From contig NZ_BAABWS010000002.1 of NCBI RefSeq assembly GCF_040371945.1, forward strand, positions 648,123-712,122: a stretch of 64,000 bases of DNA, in the 5' to 3' direction. Within the stretch, counting starts at the first letter, position 1. The number at the start of each line of letters is the position of its first letter. Below, one piece after another: positions 31,588 to 39,203 of this stretch. The notes under the pieces were generated by a model. The model saw only the letters and a program-made list of their open reading frames with translations. It was not told the DNA's origin and ran no database searches. A program made the translations under genes and the position numbers. This DNA comes from Litorivita sp040371945. Its GTDB lineage: Bacteria > Pseudomonadota > Alphaproteobacteria > Rhodobacterales > Rhodobacteraceae.

Positions 31588-33897
31588 ATGGAGGCAATAG
31601 CTTTGCCGCCTGTCTATCGACCCGCCAAGCGGAGAACAAGCACCCCGCAGCGCGTTCATGCACCGATAGAGGAGGGCAACGTCCTGCGCAGCTTATCCAT
31701 CATAGAAGACAGCTTTGTGCGCCAACGCGGCGCGCTGTTTGGCTGGGTGCCGGTCTGTATGGCGCTCGGGATCGGGGCGTATTTCGCCGCGCCCCTAGAG
31801 CCGTCTTGGATGATCTATGCCGCGGCGGCGGGGATTGGCGGCGCGGCGGGGGCGGGCGCATGGACCTTTGGCCGCCGTTTGCGCGCGCGCGGCACCGGCG
31901 CCGCAGGGGCGGCTTTGTGCACGGCGGCGCTGCTGATCTGCGTGGGGCTTTGCCTTGCGGGTCTGCGCGCGCACCGTTTGGTCGCGCCGGTGATCGATTG
32001 GCGATACTACGGCCCCATCGAAGGGCGCGTCGCGGGGATGGATCGCGCCTCCAGCGGCACATTGCGCCTCACGCTCGACAATCTGCAACTGCGGCGCCTC
32101 GCGCCCGATAGAACGCCGCGGCTCGTGCGTCTCTCTTTGCATGGCCCCGCGCCCGATTTCGCGCCGCAGGTGGGGCAGGTGGTCATGGCCACGGGGCATC
32201 TTTCTGCCGCCCCAGGCCCGACAGAGCCAAGCGGTTTCGATTTTCGCCGCCACGCGTGGTTTCGCCAGCTTGGCGCGGTCGGATACAGCCGCAAGCCTTT
32301 GGTTTTGCTTGCTCCTGCGCAGGGTTGGCAAGGCGTCACTGCTGCGCGTCTTGCGCTGTCGTCAAGGGTGCAGGCGGGGCTGCAGGGCGATGCGGGGGCC
32401 TTTGCGGCGGCGATCATGACGGGGGACCGCTCGGCCATGGACGCGGGGGTTCTGGCCGATTTGCGCCGCTCCAATCTGGCGCATCTTCTGGCCATATCGG
32501 GCCTTCATATGGGGCTATTGGCGGGGGTTCTGTTCGGCGCGGCGCGGTTGATCCTTTGCCTTGTGCCGTGGTGCGCGCTGCGGCTTCCGGTCAAAAAGCT
32601 GGCCGCGGTTTGCGCCTTGGCCGGATCGGCGGGGTATTTGCTTTTGTCGGGGGGCAATATCGCCACCGAGCGCGCCTTTGTGATGGTCGCCGTGGCTTTG
32701 GTCGCGGTGATTTGCGAGCGCCGCGCGCTGTCCTTGCGCGCGCTGGCCTTGGCCGCTGTCATCATCTTGGCCTTGCGGCCCGAAGGGTTGACCGAACCGG
32801 GGTTCCAGATGTCCTTTGCCGCGACGACCGGATTGGTCGCGGTCTTCGGGATGCTGCGCGGCGAAGGGAGGACGGCGGCGGTCGTGCCGCGCTGGCTTTA
32901 TGCGCCGCTGGCGGTGTTCATTTCCTCGGCGGTGGCCGGAGTGGCGACCGCGCCGTTTTCGGCGGCGCATTTCAACCAGATCTCGCATTTCGGCCTTTTG
33001 GCGAATCTGGCCTCGGTGCCTTTGATGGGGGCTTTGGTCATGCCCGCTGCGGTCGCCGCTGCGGCATTGATGCCGTTGGGGCTTGAGGCGCCTGCGCTTT
33101 GGATCATGGGGCTTGGTCTCAAATGGATCCTCTTTGTGGCCCATTGTGTGTCGGGGCTGGATGGGGCGGTCGGCAAGGTGCCCGCGCCGCCCGATATGGT
33201 TTTGCCGCTGCTCGCCATGGGGGCGCTGGTCATGGTGTTGTGGCAAGGGCGCGGGCGGTGGAGCGGGATCGCCGTGATGGCCATGGCCTTCGCGATTTGG
33301 GCGGCGGCGCAGCGCCCTGCGGTGCTGATCGCGCGCGACGGCGCGTTGGTGGGGGTGCGCGCCGAGGCCGGCCGCGTGCTCAGCCGCGCGTCAGTGGCCC
33401 GCTTCACGGCGCAAAACTGGCTCGACAACGACGGCGATGCGCGTGCGCAAGAGGCCGCCGCAAGCGCATGGCGCGGGCAGGGCATGATGGCGGGGGGACT
33501 GCGGATTATCCACCTGCAAGGCAAAGGCGCGGTGGAGGCATTTTCGGGCTGCGCCGAAGGAGAGATCATAGTGATGAACCGCGACCCGCAAGGCGGGGAG
33601 CGGGCTTTCTCGCTTCCGGCTGATGGCGCGCATCTGAGCGCGCGCTCGGCCTGCCTGATTGTGACCCCGAAGGCGCTCGCGCGCAGCGGCGCAATCGCGT
33701 TTTTTGAAGAGGCTGGCGGGTTGCGCCTTCAAACGGCTCAGGGCCAAAACGGCAACCGGCTATGGTCTCCCGCGGCGCAGGCCGATGATGAGGTCAAAAG
33801 GCGCAAGCCTTTGCCAAAGAAGAATAAAGGCCCGCGCATTGCGGGCCTGAACTCATCGATCGAGCGCCCCGAGGGGCGCAAGCGCGCAGGTCAATAA
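31588..33897 (+). CDS. comEC: ComEC/Rec2-type DNA uptake channel protein
   Basis: A 769-residue polytopic membrane protein. Two or three N-terminal membrane segments and the DUF4131 beta domain (about residues 45-215) precede the ComEC competence core with many helices (about 255-530, including HLLAISGLHMGLLAGVLFG). No HxHxDH metallo-beta-lactamase motif is seen in the C-terminal third. It moves single-stranded DNA across the inner membrane in transformation and, in Rhodobacter, is needed to take up GTA-borne DNA. The start is uncertain: ATG 31588 has a weak ribosome site. It overlaps the lexA 3' end by seven bases. Confidence 0.88.
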   Translation: MEAIALPPVYRPAKRRTSTPQRVHAPIEEGNVLRSLSIIEDSFVRQRGALFGWVPVCMALGIGAYFAAPLEPSWMIYAAAAGIGGAAGAGAWTFGRRLRARGTGAAGAALCTAALLICVGLCLAGLRAHRLVAPVIDWRYYGPIEGRVAGMDRASSGTLRLTLDNLQLRRLAPDRTPRLVRLSLHGPAPDFAPQVGQVVMATGHLSAAPGPTEPSGFDFRRHAWFRQLGAVGYSRKPLVLLAPAQGWQGVTAARLALSSRVQAGLQGDAGAFAAAIMTGDRSAMDAGVLADLRRSNLAHLLAISGLHMGLLAGVLFGAARLILCLVPWCALRLPVKKLAAVCALAGSAGYLLLSGGNIATERAFVMVAVALVAVICERRALSLRALALAAVIILALRPEGLTEPGFQMSFAATTGLVAVFGMLRGEGRTAAVVPRWLYAPLAVFISSAVAGVATAPFSAAHFNQISHFGLLANLASVPLMGALVMPAAVAAAALMPLGLEAPALWIMGLGLKWILFVAHCVSGLDGAVGKVPAPPDMVLPLLAMGALVMVLWQGRGRWSGIAVMAMAFAIWAAAQRPAVLIARDGALVGVRAEAGRVLSRASVARFTAQNWLDNDGDARAQEAAASAWRGQGMMAGGLRIIHLQGKGAVEAFSGCAEGEIIVMNRDPQGGERAFSLPADGAHLSARSACLIVTPKALARSGAIAFFEEAGGLRLQTAQGQNGNRLWSPAAQADDEVKRRKPLPKKNKGPRIAGLNSSIERPEGRKRAGQ
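33818..33847 (-). terminator. lexA terminator, inside comEC coding sequence
   Basis: Stem GGCCCGC / GCGGGCC with a five-base loop, followed on the minus strand by TTTATTCTTCT. It is 44 bases after the lexA stop and lies within the last 25 codons of the convergent comEC gene. Confidence 0.75.
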
Positions 33898-34589
33898 GTG
33901 CGGATCAGCCCGACAAGGCGGCCTTGCACATTGACCTTATCGGAAGGGAAGACCCGCGTTTCATAGGCGGGGTTGGCGGCCTCCAGCGCGATGGCATTGC
34001 CCTTGCGGTAAAAGCGCTTGAGCGTCGCCTCATGGTCTTCGATCAGCGCCACAACGATATCGCCGTCATCGGCCACTTTGGTCTCGCGGATGACCACCAC
34101 ATCGCCGTCATTGATGCCCGCTTCGATCATCGAATCCCCGTGCACCTCCAGCGCATAGTGATCGCCCGCGCCCGAAATCATCCCCGCAGGCACGGCCACG
34201 CGGTGCGAGACTTCGGAGATCGCCTCGATCGGCACACCTGCGGCGATGCGGCCCATCACCGGCAATTCCATCGCATAGACCGCTTCGAGGGTTTGCGCAT
34301 CGCTGGGGCGCGGGGCATCGGGGCGATCGCCTTCGATGACTTGCGGAACAAAACCGGCAGGCGCGCCGCCGAGGCTTTCGGGCAGCTTCACAATCTCGAT
34401 CGCCCGCGCACGATGGGCCAAACGCCGGATAAACCCGCGTTCCTCTAGCGCCGTGATCAACCGGTGAATGCCCGATTTCGAGCGCAAATCCAGCGCTTCT
34501 TTCATTTCGTCAAAGCTTGGCGGGACGCCGTCGCGTTGAAGCCGTTTTTGGATGAATTCCAAAAGATCGAGCTGTTTCTTCGTCAGCAT
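33891..34589 (-). CDS. lexA: LexA repressor
   Basis: SOS repressor of 232 residues. The winged HTH spans residues 1-65 (PPSFDEMKEALDLRSKSGIHRLITALEERG). The self-cleavage site is Ala117-Gly118 (RIAAGVP) and the protease dyad is Ser153 (GDSM) and Lys191. All are intact, so it should cleave itself with RecA filaments. The start MLTKKQ is standard. A GTTC-N7-GTTC box 45 bases upstream indicates autoregulation. It follows moeA on the same strand after about 120 bases. Confidence 0.97.
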   Translation of the reverse strand: MLTKKQLDLLEFIQKRLQRDGVPPSFDEMKEALDLRSKSGIHRLITALEERGFIRRLAHRARAIEIVKLPESLGGAPAGFVPQVIEGDRPDAPRPSDAQTLEAVYAMELPVMGRIAAGVPIEAISEVSHRVAVPAGMISGAGDHYALEVHGDSMIEAGINDGDVVVIRETKVADDGDIVVALIEDHEATLKRFYRKGNAIALEAANPAYETRVFPSDKVNVQGRLVGLIRTY

Positions 34590-34633
34590 CTTGCACACCC
34601 TCACATCGTGTTTTGCCTGTGTTCTTGCCCTTC

Positions 34634-34648
34634 GTTCTACCCTTGTTC
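34634..34648. promoter_or_regulatory. SOS box (LexA operator) upstream of lexA
   Basis: GTTCTACCCTTGTTC is an exact match to the alphaproteobacterial LexA operator GTTC-N7-GTTC. A further GTTC lies at 34621, but at the wrong spacing (N9). Confidence 0.88.
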
Positions 34649-34708
34649 TCTTTTTGTGTCAACTTTTGTTAACAAGAGCCCGAGGCGGAGGACAACAGGC
34701 CGCGTGGC

Positions 34709-35884
34709 CTAGAGGGGGATATAGTCGACCATGGTGCCCGCGGGCAGCATCGGCGTATCGGGGGGCTGGACCAAAAGCGCATTGGCATCGGCGAGGATGC
34801 CCAAAAGCGCGCTGTCTTGGCGGGCGAAGGGGGTGATCTCGCCGTCAGCGACCTGCGCGCGCAGGTAATGCTCGCGCGGGCCGCCTGCGGGCATGTCTTC
34901 GGCCAGACGCGCGGTTTTGCGCGCGGCAGGCAGCGCAGGCAGCCCCATCATCACCCGTACCATCGGGGCTAAAAACACCGTGCCACAGACCATCGCCGAA
35001 ACCGGATTGCCCGGCAGCCCGAGCATCAGCGCCCCGTCGGCCATCCGCCCCGCCATCAATGGCTTTCCTGGCCGCATCGCGACTTTGTAAAAGCTTTGCT
35101 CCATGCCCACAGAGGCCGCCACATCAGCGACGATATCGTGATCGCCCACCGAGGCGCCGCCGACCGTGACCACCAGATCGGCCCCCTTGGCCAGATCAAA
35201 ACACATCTCCAGCGAGGCCGGATTGTCCTTGGCGATGGGCAAGAGCCGCGGCGCCGCGCCAAGGTCTTGCAACAAGGCATAAAGCCCGAAAGTGTTGGAG
35301 GCGATGATCTGATCCGGTCCCGGCTCTTCGCCCGGCATGACCAATTCATCCCCCGTGGAGATCAGCGCCACATCAGGGCGGCGCATCACCGGCACTTCGG
35401 CGATGTTCATCGACGCCATCAGCGCGATATCCGCCGGTCCAATGCGGCGCGGCGCCTTGATCACATCGCCTTGTTTGAAATCCCCCCCCGCAGGGCGGAT
35501 ATTGTCGCCGGTGCCGATGTTGCCGGTGATGGTGATCTCGTTGGAAATCCGCATCACCTCTTCTTGCAAAATCACGCGGGTCGCGCCTTCGGGCACCGGC
35601 GCGCCGGTGAAAATCCGCACCGCTTCGCCGCTACGCACATCGCCGCGCCATCCGTGCCCCGCCGCAGATTCGCCAATCACCTTGAACGTCGCATCCGGCA
35701 CCGCCTCCGCGCCGATCACCGCATATCCATCCATCGCCGAGGCCGCGAAAGGCGGCTGCGTGCGTTTTGAAGCCACATCATGCGCCAATACCCGCCCATT
35801 GGCCGCGCGCAGGGGCACGATCTCTTTGCCAAGCGGTTTGGCCAGAGCAAAGAGGTTGTCGAGCGCTTGGGTGACTGAAATCAT
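34709..35884 (-). CDS. moeA: molybdopterin molybdotransferase MoeA
   Basis: Inserts molybdate into adenylated molybdopterin to complete molybdenum cofactor. The 391-residue protein has the MoeA domains in order: the N-terminal region with PPFAASAMDGYAV, domain III with GDELVMPGE and TVGGASVGDHD, GLPGNPVSAMV, and the C-terminal MoeA_C beta domain. It overlaps moaC by four bases (ATGA). Part of the trpGDC-moaC-moeA run. Confidence 0.95.
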   Translation of the reverse strand: MISVTQALDNLFALAKPLGKEIVPLRAANGRVLAHDVASKRTQPPFAASAMDGYAVIGAEAVPDATFKVIGESAAGHGWRGDVRSGEAVRIFTGAPVPEGATRVILQEEVMRISNEITITGNIGTGDNIRPAGGDFKQGDVIKAPRRIGPADIALMASMNIAEVPVMRRPDVALISTGDELVMPGEEPGPDQIIASNTFGLYALLQDLGAAPRLLPIAKDNPASLEMCFDLAKGADLVVTVGGASVGDHDIVADVAASVGMEQSFYKVAMRPGKPLMAGRMADGALMLGLPGNPVSAMVCGTVFLAPMVRVMMGLPALPAARKTARLAEDMPAGGPREHYLRAQVADGEITPFARQDSALLGILADANALLVQPPDTPMLPAGTMVDYIPL

Positions 35885-36372
35885 GACGCCTCGAACCGCC
35901 CCGATTTTCCGCCGTCTTTGAGCAGCACCCGAATGCCGCCGATCTGCATCTCTTTGTCCACCGCTTTGGCCATGTCATAGACGGTCAATGCCGCCGTGCT
36001 GACCGCCGTCAATGCTTCCATCTCGACGCCGGTTTGTCCCGTGGTTTTGACCGTGGCTTCGATCCGCACCCCTGGCAGGGCGGGGTCGAGCGTCAATTCC
36101 ACCGCCACTTTGGTCACCGGCAAAGGATGGCACAGCGGGATCAGCGTCGGCGTCAATTTCGCCCCCATGATTCCCGCCAAACGCGCCACGCCCAACACAT
36201 CGCCCTTCTTGGCGCGCCCTTCGGCGATGATCGCATAGGTCGCCTCGGCCATACTCACATGCCCTGCCGCCACGGCGACGCGTGATGTGACCGGTTTGTC
36301 GGAAACATCCACCATATGGGCATCGCCCTTGGGGTCGAAATGGGTCAAACCGCTGGCATGGGTGCCGGACAT
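35881..36372 (-). CDS. moaC: cyclic pyranopterin monophosphate synthase MoaC
   Basis: Works with MoaA in the first step of molybdenum cofactor synthesis. It has 163 residues. The signature MVDVSDKPVTSR, the GDVLGVARLAGIMGAK block and IPLCHPLP with MEALTAVSTAALTVYDM are all intact. The start MSGTHASG is preferred to an ATG six codons earlier because it matches the family. It begins 22 bases after trpC and overlaps moeA. Confidence 0.96.
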   Translation of the reverse strand: MSGTHASGLTHFDPKGDAHMVDVSDKPVTSRVAVAAGHVSMAEATYAIIAEGRAKKGDVLGVARLAGIMGAKLTPTLIPLCHPLPVTKVAVELTLDPALPGVRIEATVKTTGQTGVEMEALTAVSTAALTVYDMAKAVDKEMQIGGIRVLLKDGGKSGRFEAS

Positions 36373-36394
36373 CGCGCGCTCCTGCGTCAAAGGC

Positions 36395-37210
36395 TTACAT
36401 CATCCCCGAAGGGCTGAGCGGATTGGCCAAAATCGCGCGGGTGGCCGCCTCCACATCATCATGGCGCATCAGGCTCTCGCCGATGAGAAAGGCCCGCGCG
36501 CCATAAAGCGCCATATCGGCCAATTCCTCCGGGCCCGAAAGCCCGCTTTCGCAAACGATCATCCGGTCCGCAGGCACCTGCTTGGACAAGGTGCGCGTGG
36601 TGTCGAGGGTTGTCTCGAAGGTTTTGAGGTTGCGGTTGTTGATCCCGATCATCCGCGATTTGAGCTGGCTGGCACGCTCCAGCTCTTCCGCGTCATGGAC
36701 CTCCAAAAGCGCATCCATCCCCCAAGCCGCCGCCGCCTGCTCAAGCTCCAGCGCCTGCGCATCCGACACGCTCGCCATGATGATCAAAATGCAATCGGCC
36801 CCAAGCGCACGCGCCTCGGCCACCTGATAGGTGTCATACATGAAATCCTTGCGCAAAACCGGCAGATCGCACGCCGCCCGCGCCGCCACCAGATAGTCTT
36901 TCGCGCCTTGAAAACTCGGCCCATCGGTCAATACCGACAAACAGGCCGCGCCGCCCGCCGCATAGGCCGCCGCAATCGCCGCCGGATCGAAATCGGGCCG
37001 GATCAGGCCTTTGGAGGGCGAGGCTTTCTTGACCTCTGCGATGAGCCCGTATCCGCTGCGCGAGGCTTCGAAAAGCCGATCAGCAAATCCGCGCACCGGC
37101 GAGGCGTCTCGTGCCTCGGCCTCAACGGCTTCCAAAGGTTTGGCCGCCTTATCCGCCGCCACTTCCTCAAGCTTATAGGCTTTGATCTTATCAAGAATTG
37201 TCTGTGTCAT
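36395..37210 (-). CDS. trpC: indole-3-glycerol phosphate synthase
   Basis: Closes the indole ring in tryptophan synthesis. The 271-residue TIM barrel has the signature IAEVKKASPSKGLIRPDFDP, the catalytic Lys in VLRKDFMYD, and INNRNLKTF. The monofunctional form (no fused TrpF). The start is ATG 37210; a TTG two codons earlier is possible. A 157-base spacer with a copy of the 34-nt dispersed repeat separates it from trpD. Confidence 0.96.
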   Translation of the reverse strand: MTQTILDKIKAYKLEEVAADKAAKPLEAVEAEARDASPVRGFADRLFEASRSGYGLIAEVKKASPSKGLIRPDFDPAAIAAAYAAGGAACLSVLTDGPSFQGAKDYLVAARAACDLPVLRKDFMYDTYQVAEARALGADCILIIMASVSDAQALELEQAAAAWGMDALLEVHDAEELERASQLKSRMIGINNRNLKTFETTLDTTRTLSKQVPADRMIVCESGLSGPEELADMALYGARAFLIGESLMRHDDVEAATRAILANPLSPSGMM

Positions 37211-37294
37211 GCCCAAGACCTAACGCGCCGCGGCGCCAAAGGAAAGCCCGACCTTCGCCCTTGATCTCCCCCATCGGGGCCAAGACGCGCCGCG

Positions 37295-37328
37295 CTTTGC
37301 CGGTTCCAAAAATATCCCCGCCGGAGGC
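37295..37328 (-). repeat. 34-nt dispersed repeat, copy A
   Basis: The sequence GGTTC..AAAATATCCCCGCCGGAGGC with a CTTTGC prefix, between trpD and trpC. It is 31/34 identical to 46233-46266. On the minus strand (the direction of transcription) both read GCCTCCGGCGGGGATATTTT. Both lie between minus-strand genes. Confidence 0.75.
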
Positions 37329-37367
37329 GCATATCCGCCCCAAGCGATCCCGCCTGAATCGGCGCGC

Positions 37368-38387
37368 TCACGCCGCCGAAGTGATGCGCGCCAAAGCCTC
37401 GATCTTGGCCTTTGCCGCGCCGCTGTCGATGCTTTGCGCCGCTATGGCGACCCCTTCTTTCAAATCGCCCGCCGCGCCTTGCACGCTCAATGCCGCCGCC
37501 GCGTTGAGCAGCACCGCATCGCGGTAGGCCGAGGCCTCGCCCGCCAATAGCGCGGCAAAGGCCTTGCCGTTCTCTTCGGGGGTGCCGCCGATCAATTGCT
37601 CGAACCGATGCACGGGCAGGCCGAAATCCTCAGGATGCAATTCCACATCCTTCACGGCGCCGTCCTCCTCCAAGGCCGCCACCCATGAGACGCCCGAGAT
37701 CGACAGCTCATCCGTGCCGTCCGATCCATGCACCAGCCACGCGCGGGTGCTGCCCAATTGCCCCAATACCTGCGCCATCGGGCGGATGAGATCGCGCGAG
37801 AACGCGCCGGTCAGCTGGTATTTCACCCCCGCCGGATTGGTCAGCGGACCCAGAATGTTGAAAATCGTCCGCGTGCCCAATTCGGTGCGCGTCGGCATCA
37901 CATGTTTGATCGCCGGATGGTGCATCGGCGCCATCATGAAGGCGATGCCGATCTGCGACAGGGCCGCTTCGACCACATCCGGCCCGACCATGACGTTGAC
38001 ACCCATCGCGCCCAAGGCATCCGATGCGCCCGATTTCGAGCTCAGGTTCCGGTTGCCGTGTTTGGCCACCGGCACACCCGCACCCGCCACAACGAAGGCC
38101 GTCGCGGTGGAGATATTGAGCGTATGTTTGCCATCGCCGCCGGTGCCGACAATATCCATCGCGCCCTCGGGGGCCGCCACGGGCAGGCAATTGGCCCGCA
38201 TCACCGCAGCGGCGGCGGCATATTCGTCCACCGTCTCGCCGCGCGTGCGCAGCGCCATCAAAAGCCCGCCGATCTGGCTTGGCGTCGCGGTTCCGGCAAA
38301 GAGCTCGCCAAAAGCGCGCTCGGCCTCCTCGCGCGTCAAAGGGCGATCGGCGGCCACGCCGATCAGCGGTTTGAGAATATCGCTCAT
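37368..38387 (-). CDS. trpD: anthranilate phosphoribosyltransferase
   Basis: Joins anthranilate to PRPP in tryptophan synthesis. The 339-residue protein has the PRPP loop GTGGDGKHTLNISTA and the KHGNRNLSSKSGASD block, both family signatures. Its ATG overlaps the trpG stop (ATGA), so it is coupled to trpG. Confidence 0.96.
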   Translation of the reverse strand: MSDILKPLIGVAADRPLTREEAERAFGELFAGTATPSQIGGLLMALRTRGETVDEYAAAAAVMRANCLPVAAPEGAMDIVGTGGDGKHTLNISTATAFVVAGAGVPVAKHGNRNLSSKSGASDALGAMGVNVMVGPDVVEAALSQIGIAFMMAPMHHPAIKHVMPTRTELGTRTIFNILGPLTNPAGVKYQLTGAFSRDLIRPMAQVLGQLGSTRAWLVHGSDGTDELSISGVSWVAALEEDGAVKDVELHPEDFGLPVHRFEQLIGGTPEENGKAFAALLAGEASAYRDAVLLNAAAALSVQGAAGDLKEGVAIAAQSIDSGAAKAKIEALARITSAA

Positions 38388-38965
38388 GCGGGCACCGCCA
38401 GCAAATCTGTAAAGTTTTGCAAGAGCTTATGCCCGTGCTGCGAGGCAATGCTTTCGGGGTGGAATTGCACCCCGTGGATCGGCAGCGTTTTATGCTGCAG
38501 CCCCATGATCGTGCCGTCTTCCAGCTCTGCCGTGACCTGCAGACCGTCGGGCAAAGTCGCGCGCTCCACCACCAAGGAATGATAGCGCGTCGCCTCGAAG
38601 GGCGAGGGCAGGTCTTTGAAAAGCCCTGTGCCGTCATGCCTGATATGGCCCATCTTGCCATGCACGATCTCGCTGTGGCGCACGACCTTGCCGCCAAAGG
38701 CCTCGCCGATGGTTTGATGCCCGAGGCACACGCCCATGAGCGGCGTGCGGGTTTCCGCCGCCGCATGGGTCAGCGCGAGGCAAATCCCCGCCTGCGCCGG
38801 ATCTTTGGGGCCAGGCGAGAGCAAAATTCCCGCCGGTTTCATCGCCATAGCCTCTTGCACATCCAAAGCATCATTGCGCTTGACCACCACCTCGGTGCCC
38901 AATTCGCCCAGATAATGCACGAGGTTATAGGTGAAACTGTCGTAATTATCGATCAGGAGCAGCAT
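38384..38965 (-). CDS. trpG: anthranilate synthase component II (glutamine amidotransferase)
   Basis: Supplies ammonia from glutamine to TrpE. The 193-residue class I amidotransferase has the nucleophile Cys in GVCLGHQTIGE, and the His-Glu pair in VQFHPES. The N-terminal LLIDNYDSFTYNLVHYLGELG is diagnostic. It may double as the 4-amino-4-deoxychorismate synthase subunit. First gene of trpGDC-moaC-moeA; trpE lies 2.4 kb away beyond an oppositely oriented gene. Confidence 0.96.
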   Translation of the reverse strand: MLLLIDNYDSFTYNLVHYLGELGTEVVVKRNDALDVQEAMAMKPAGILLSPGPKDPAQAGICLALTHAAAETRTPLMGVCLGHQTIGEAFGGKVVRHSEIVHGKMGHIRHDGTGLFKDLPSPFEATRYHSLVVERATLPDGLQVTAELEDGTIMGLQHKTLPIHGVQFHPESIASQHGHKLLQNFTDLLAVPA

Positions 38966-39203
38966 CTTGTCCCACTTTGCGGATTGTCGGGGCTGGAGGC
39001 CCGCCTTAATGTCGCGTTATACATGTTCAGGCTTGCGCGGGTGCGTCAAGAGGGGCGCGGGGCATCTTTGGCCAATTCACCGCGCGGATCGGGGCGCGGC
39101 GGCGCATGGCGATGACAGCACGGCGCAATGTGCGGGCCGTGACGATAATGACAGGCCGCAGGCAATTTTGCCGCGCGGCGGGTGAGGACAAGAGGCGAAA
39201 ACG

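Noticed and set aside
37217..37367. Small gene between trpD and trpC
   Set aside because: The spacer holds the dispersed repeat and no frame with coding character.
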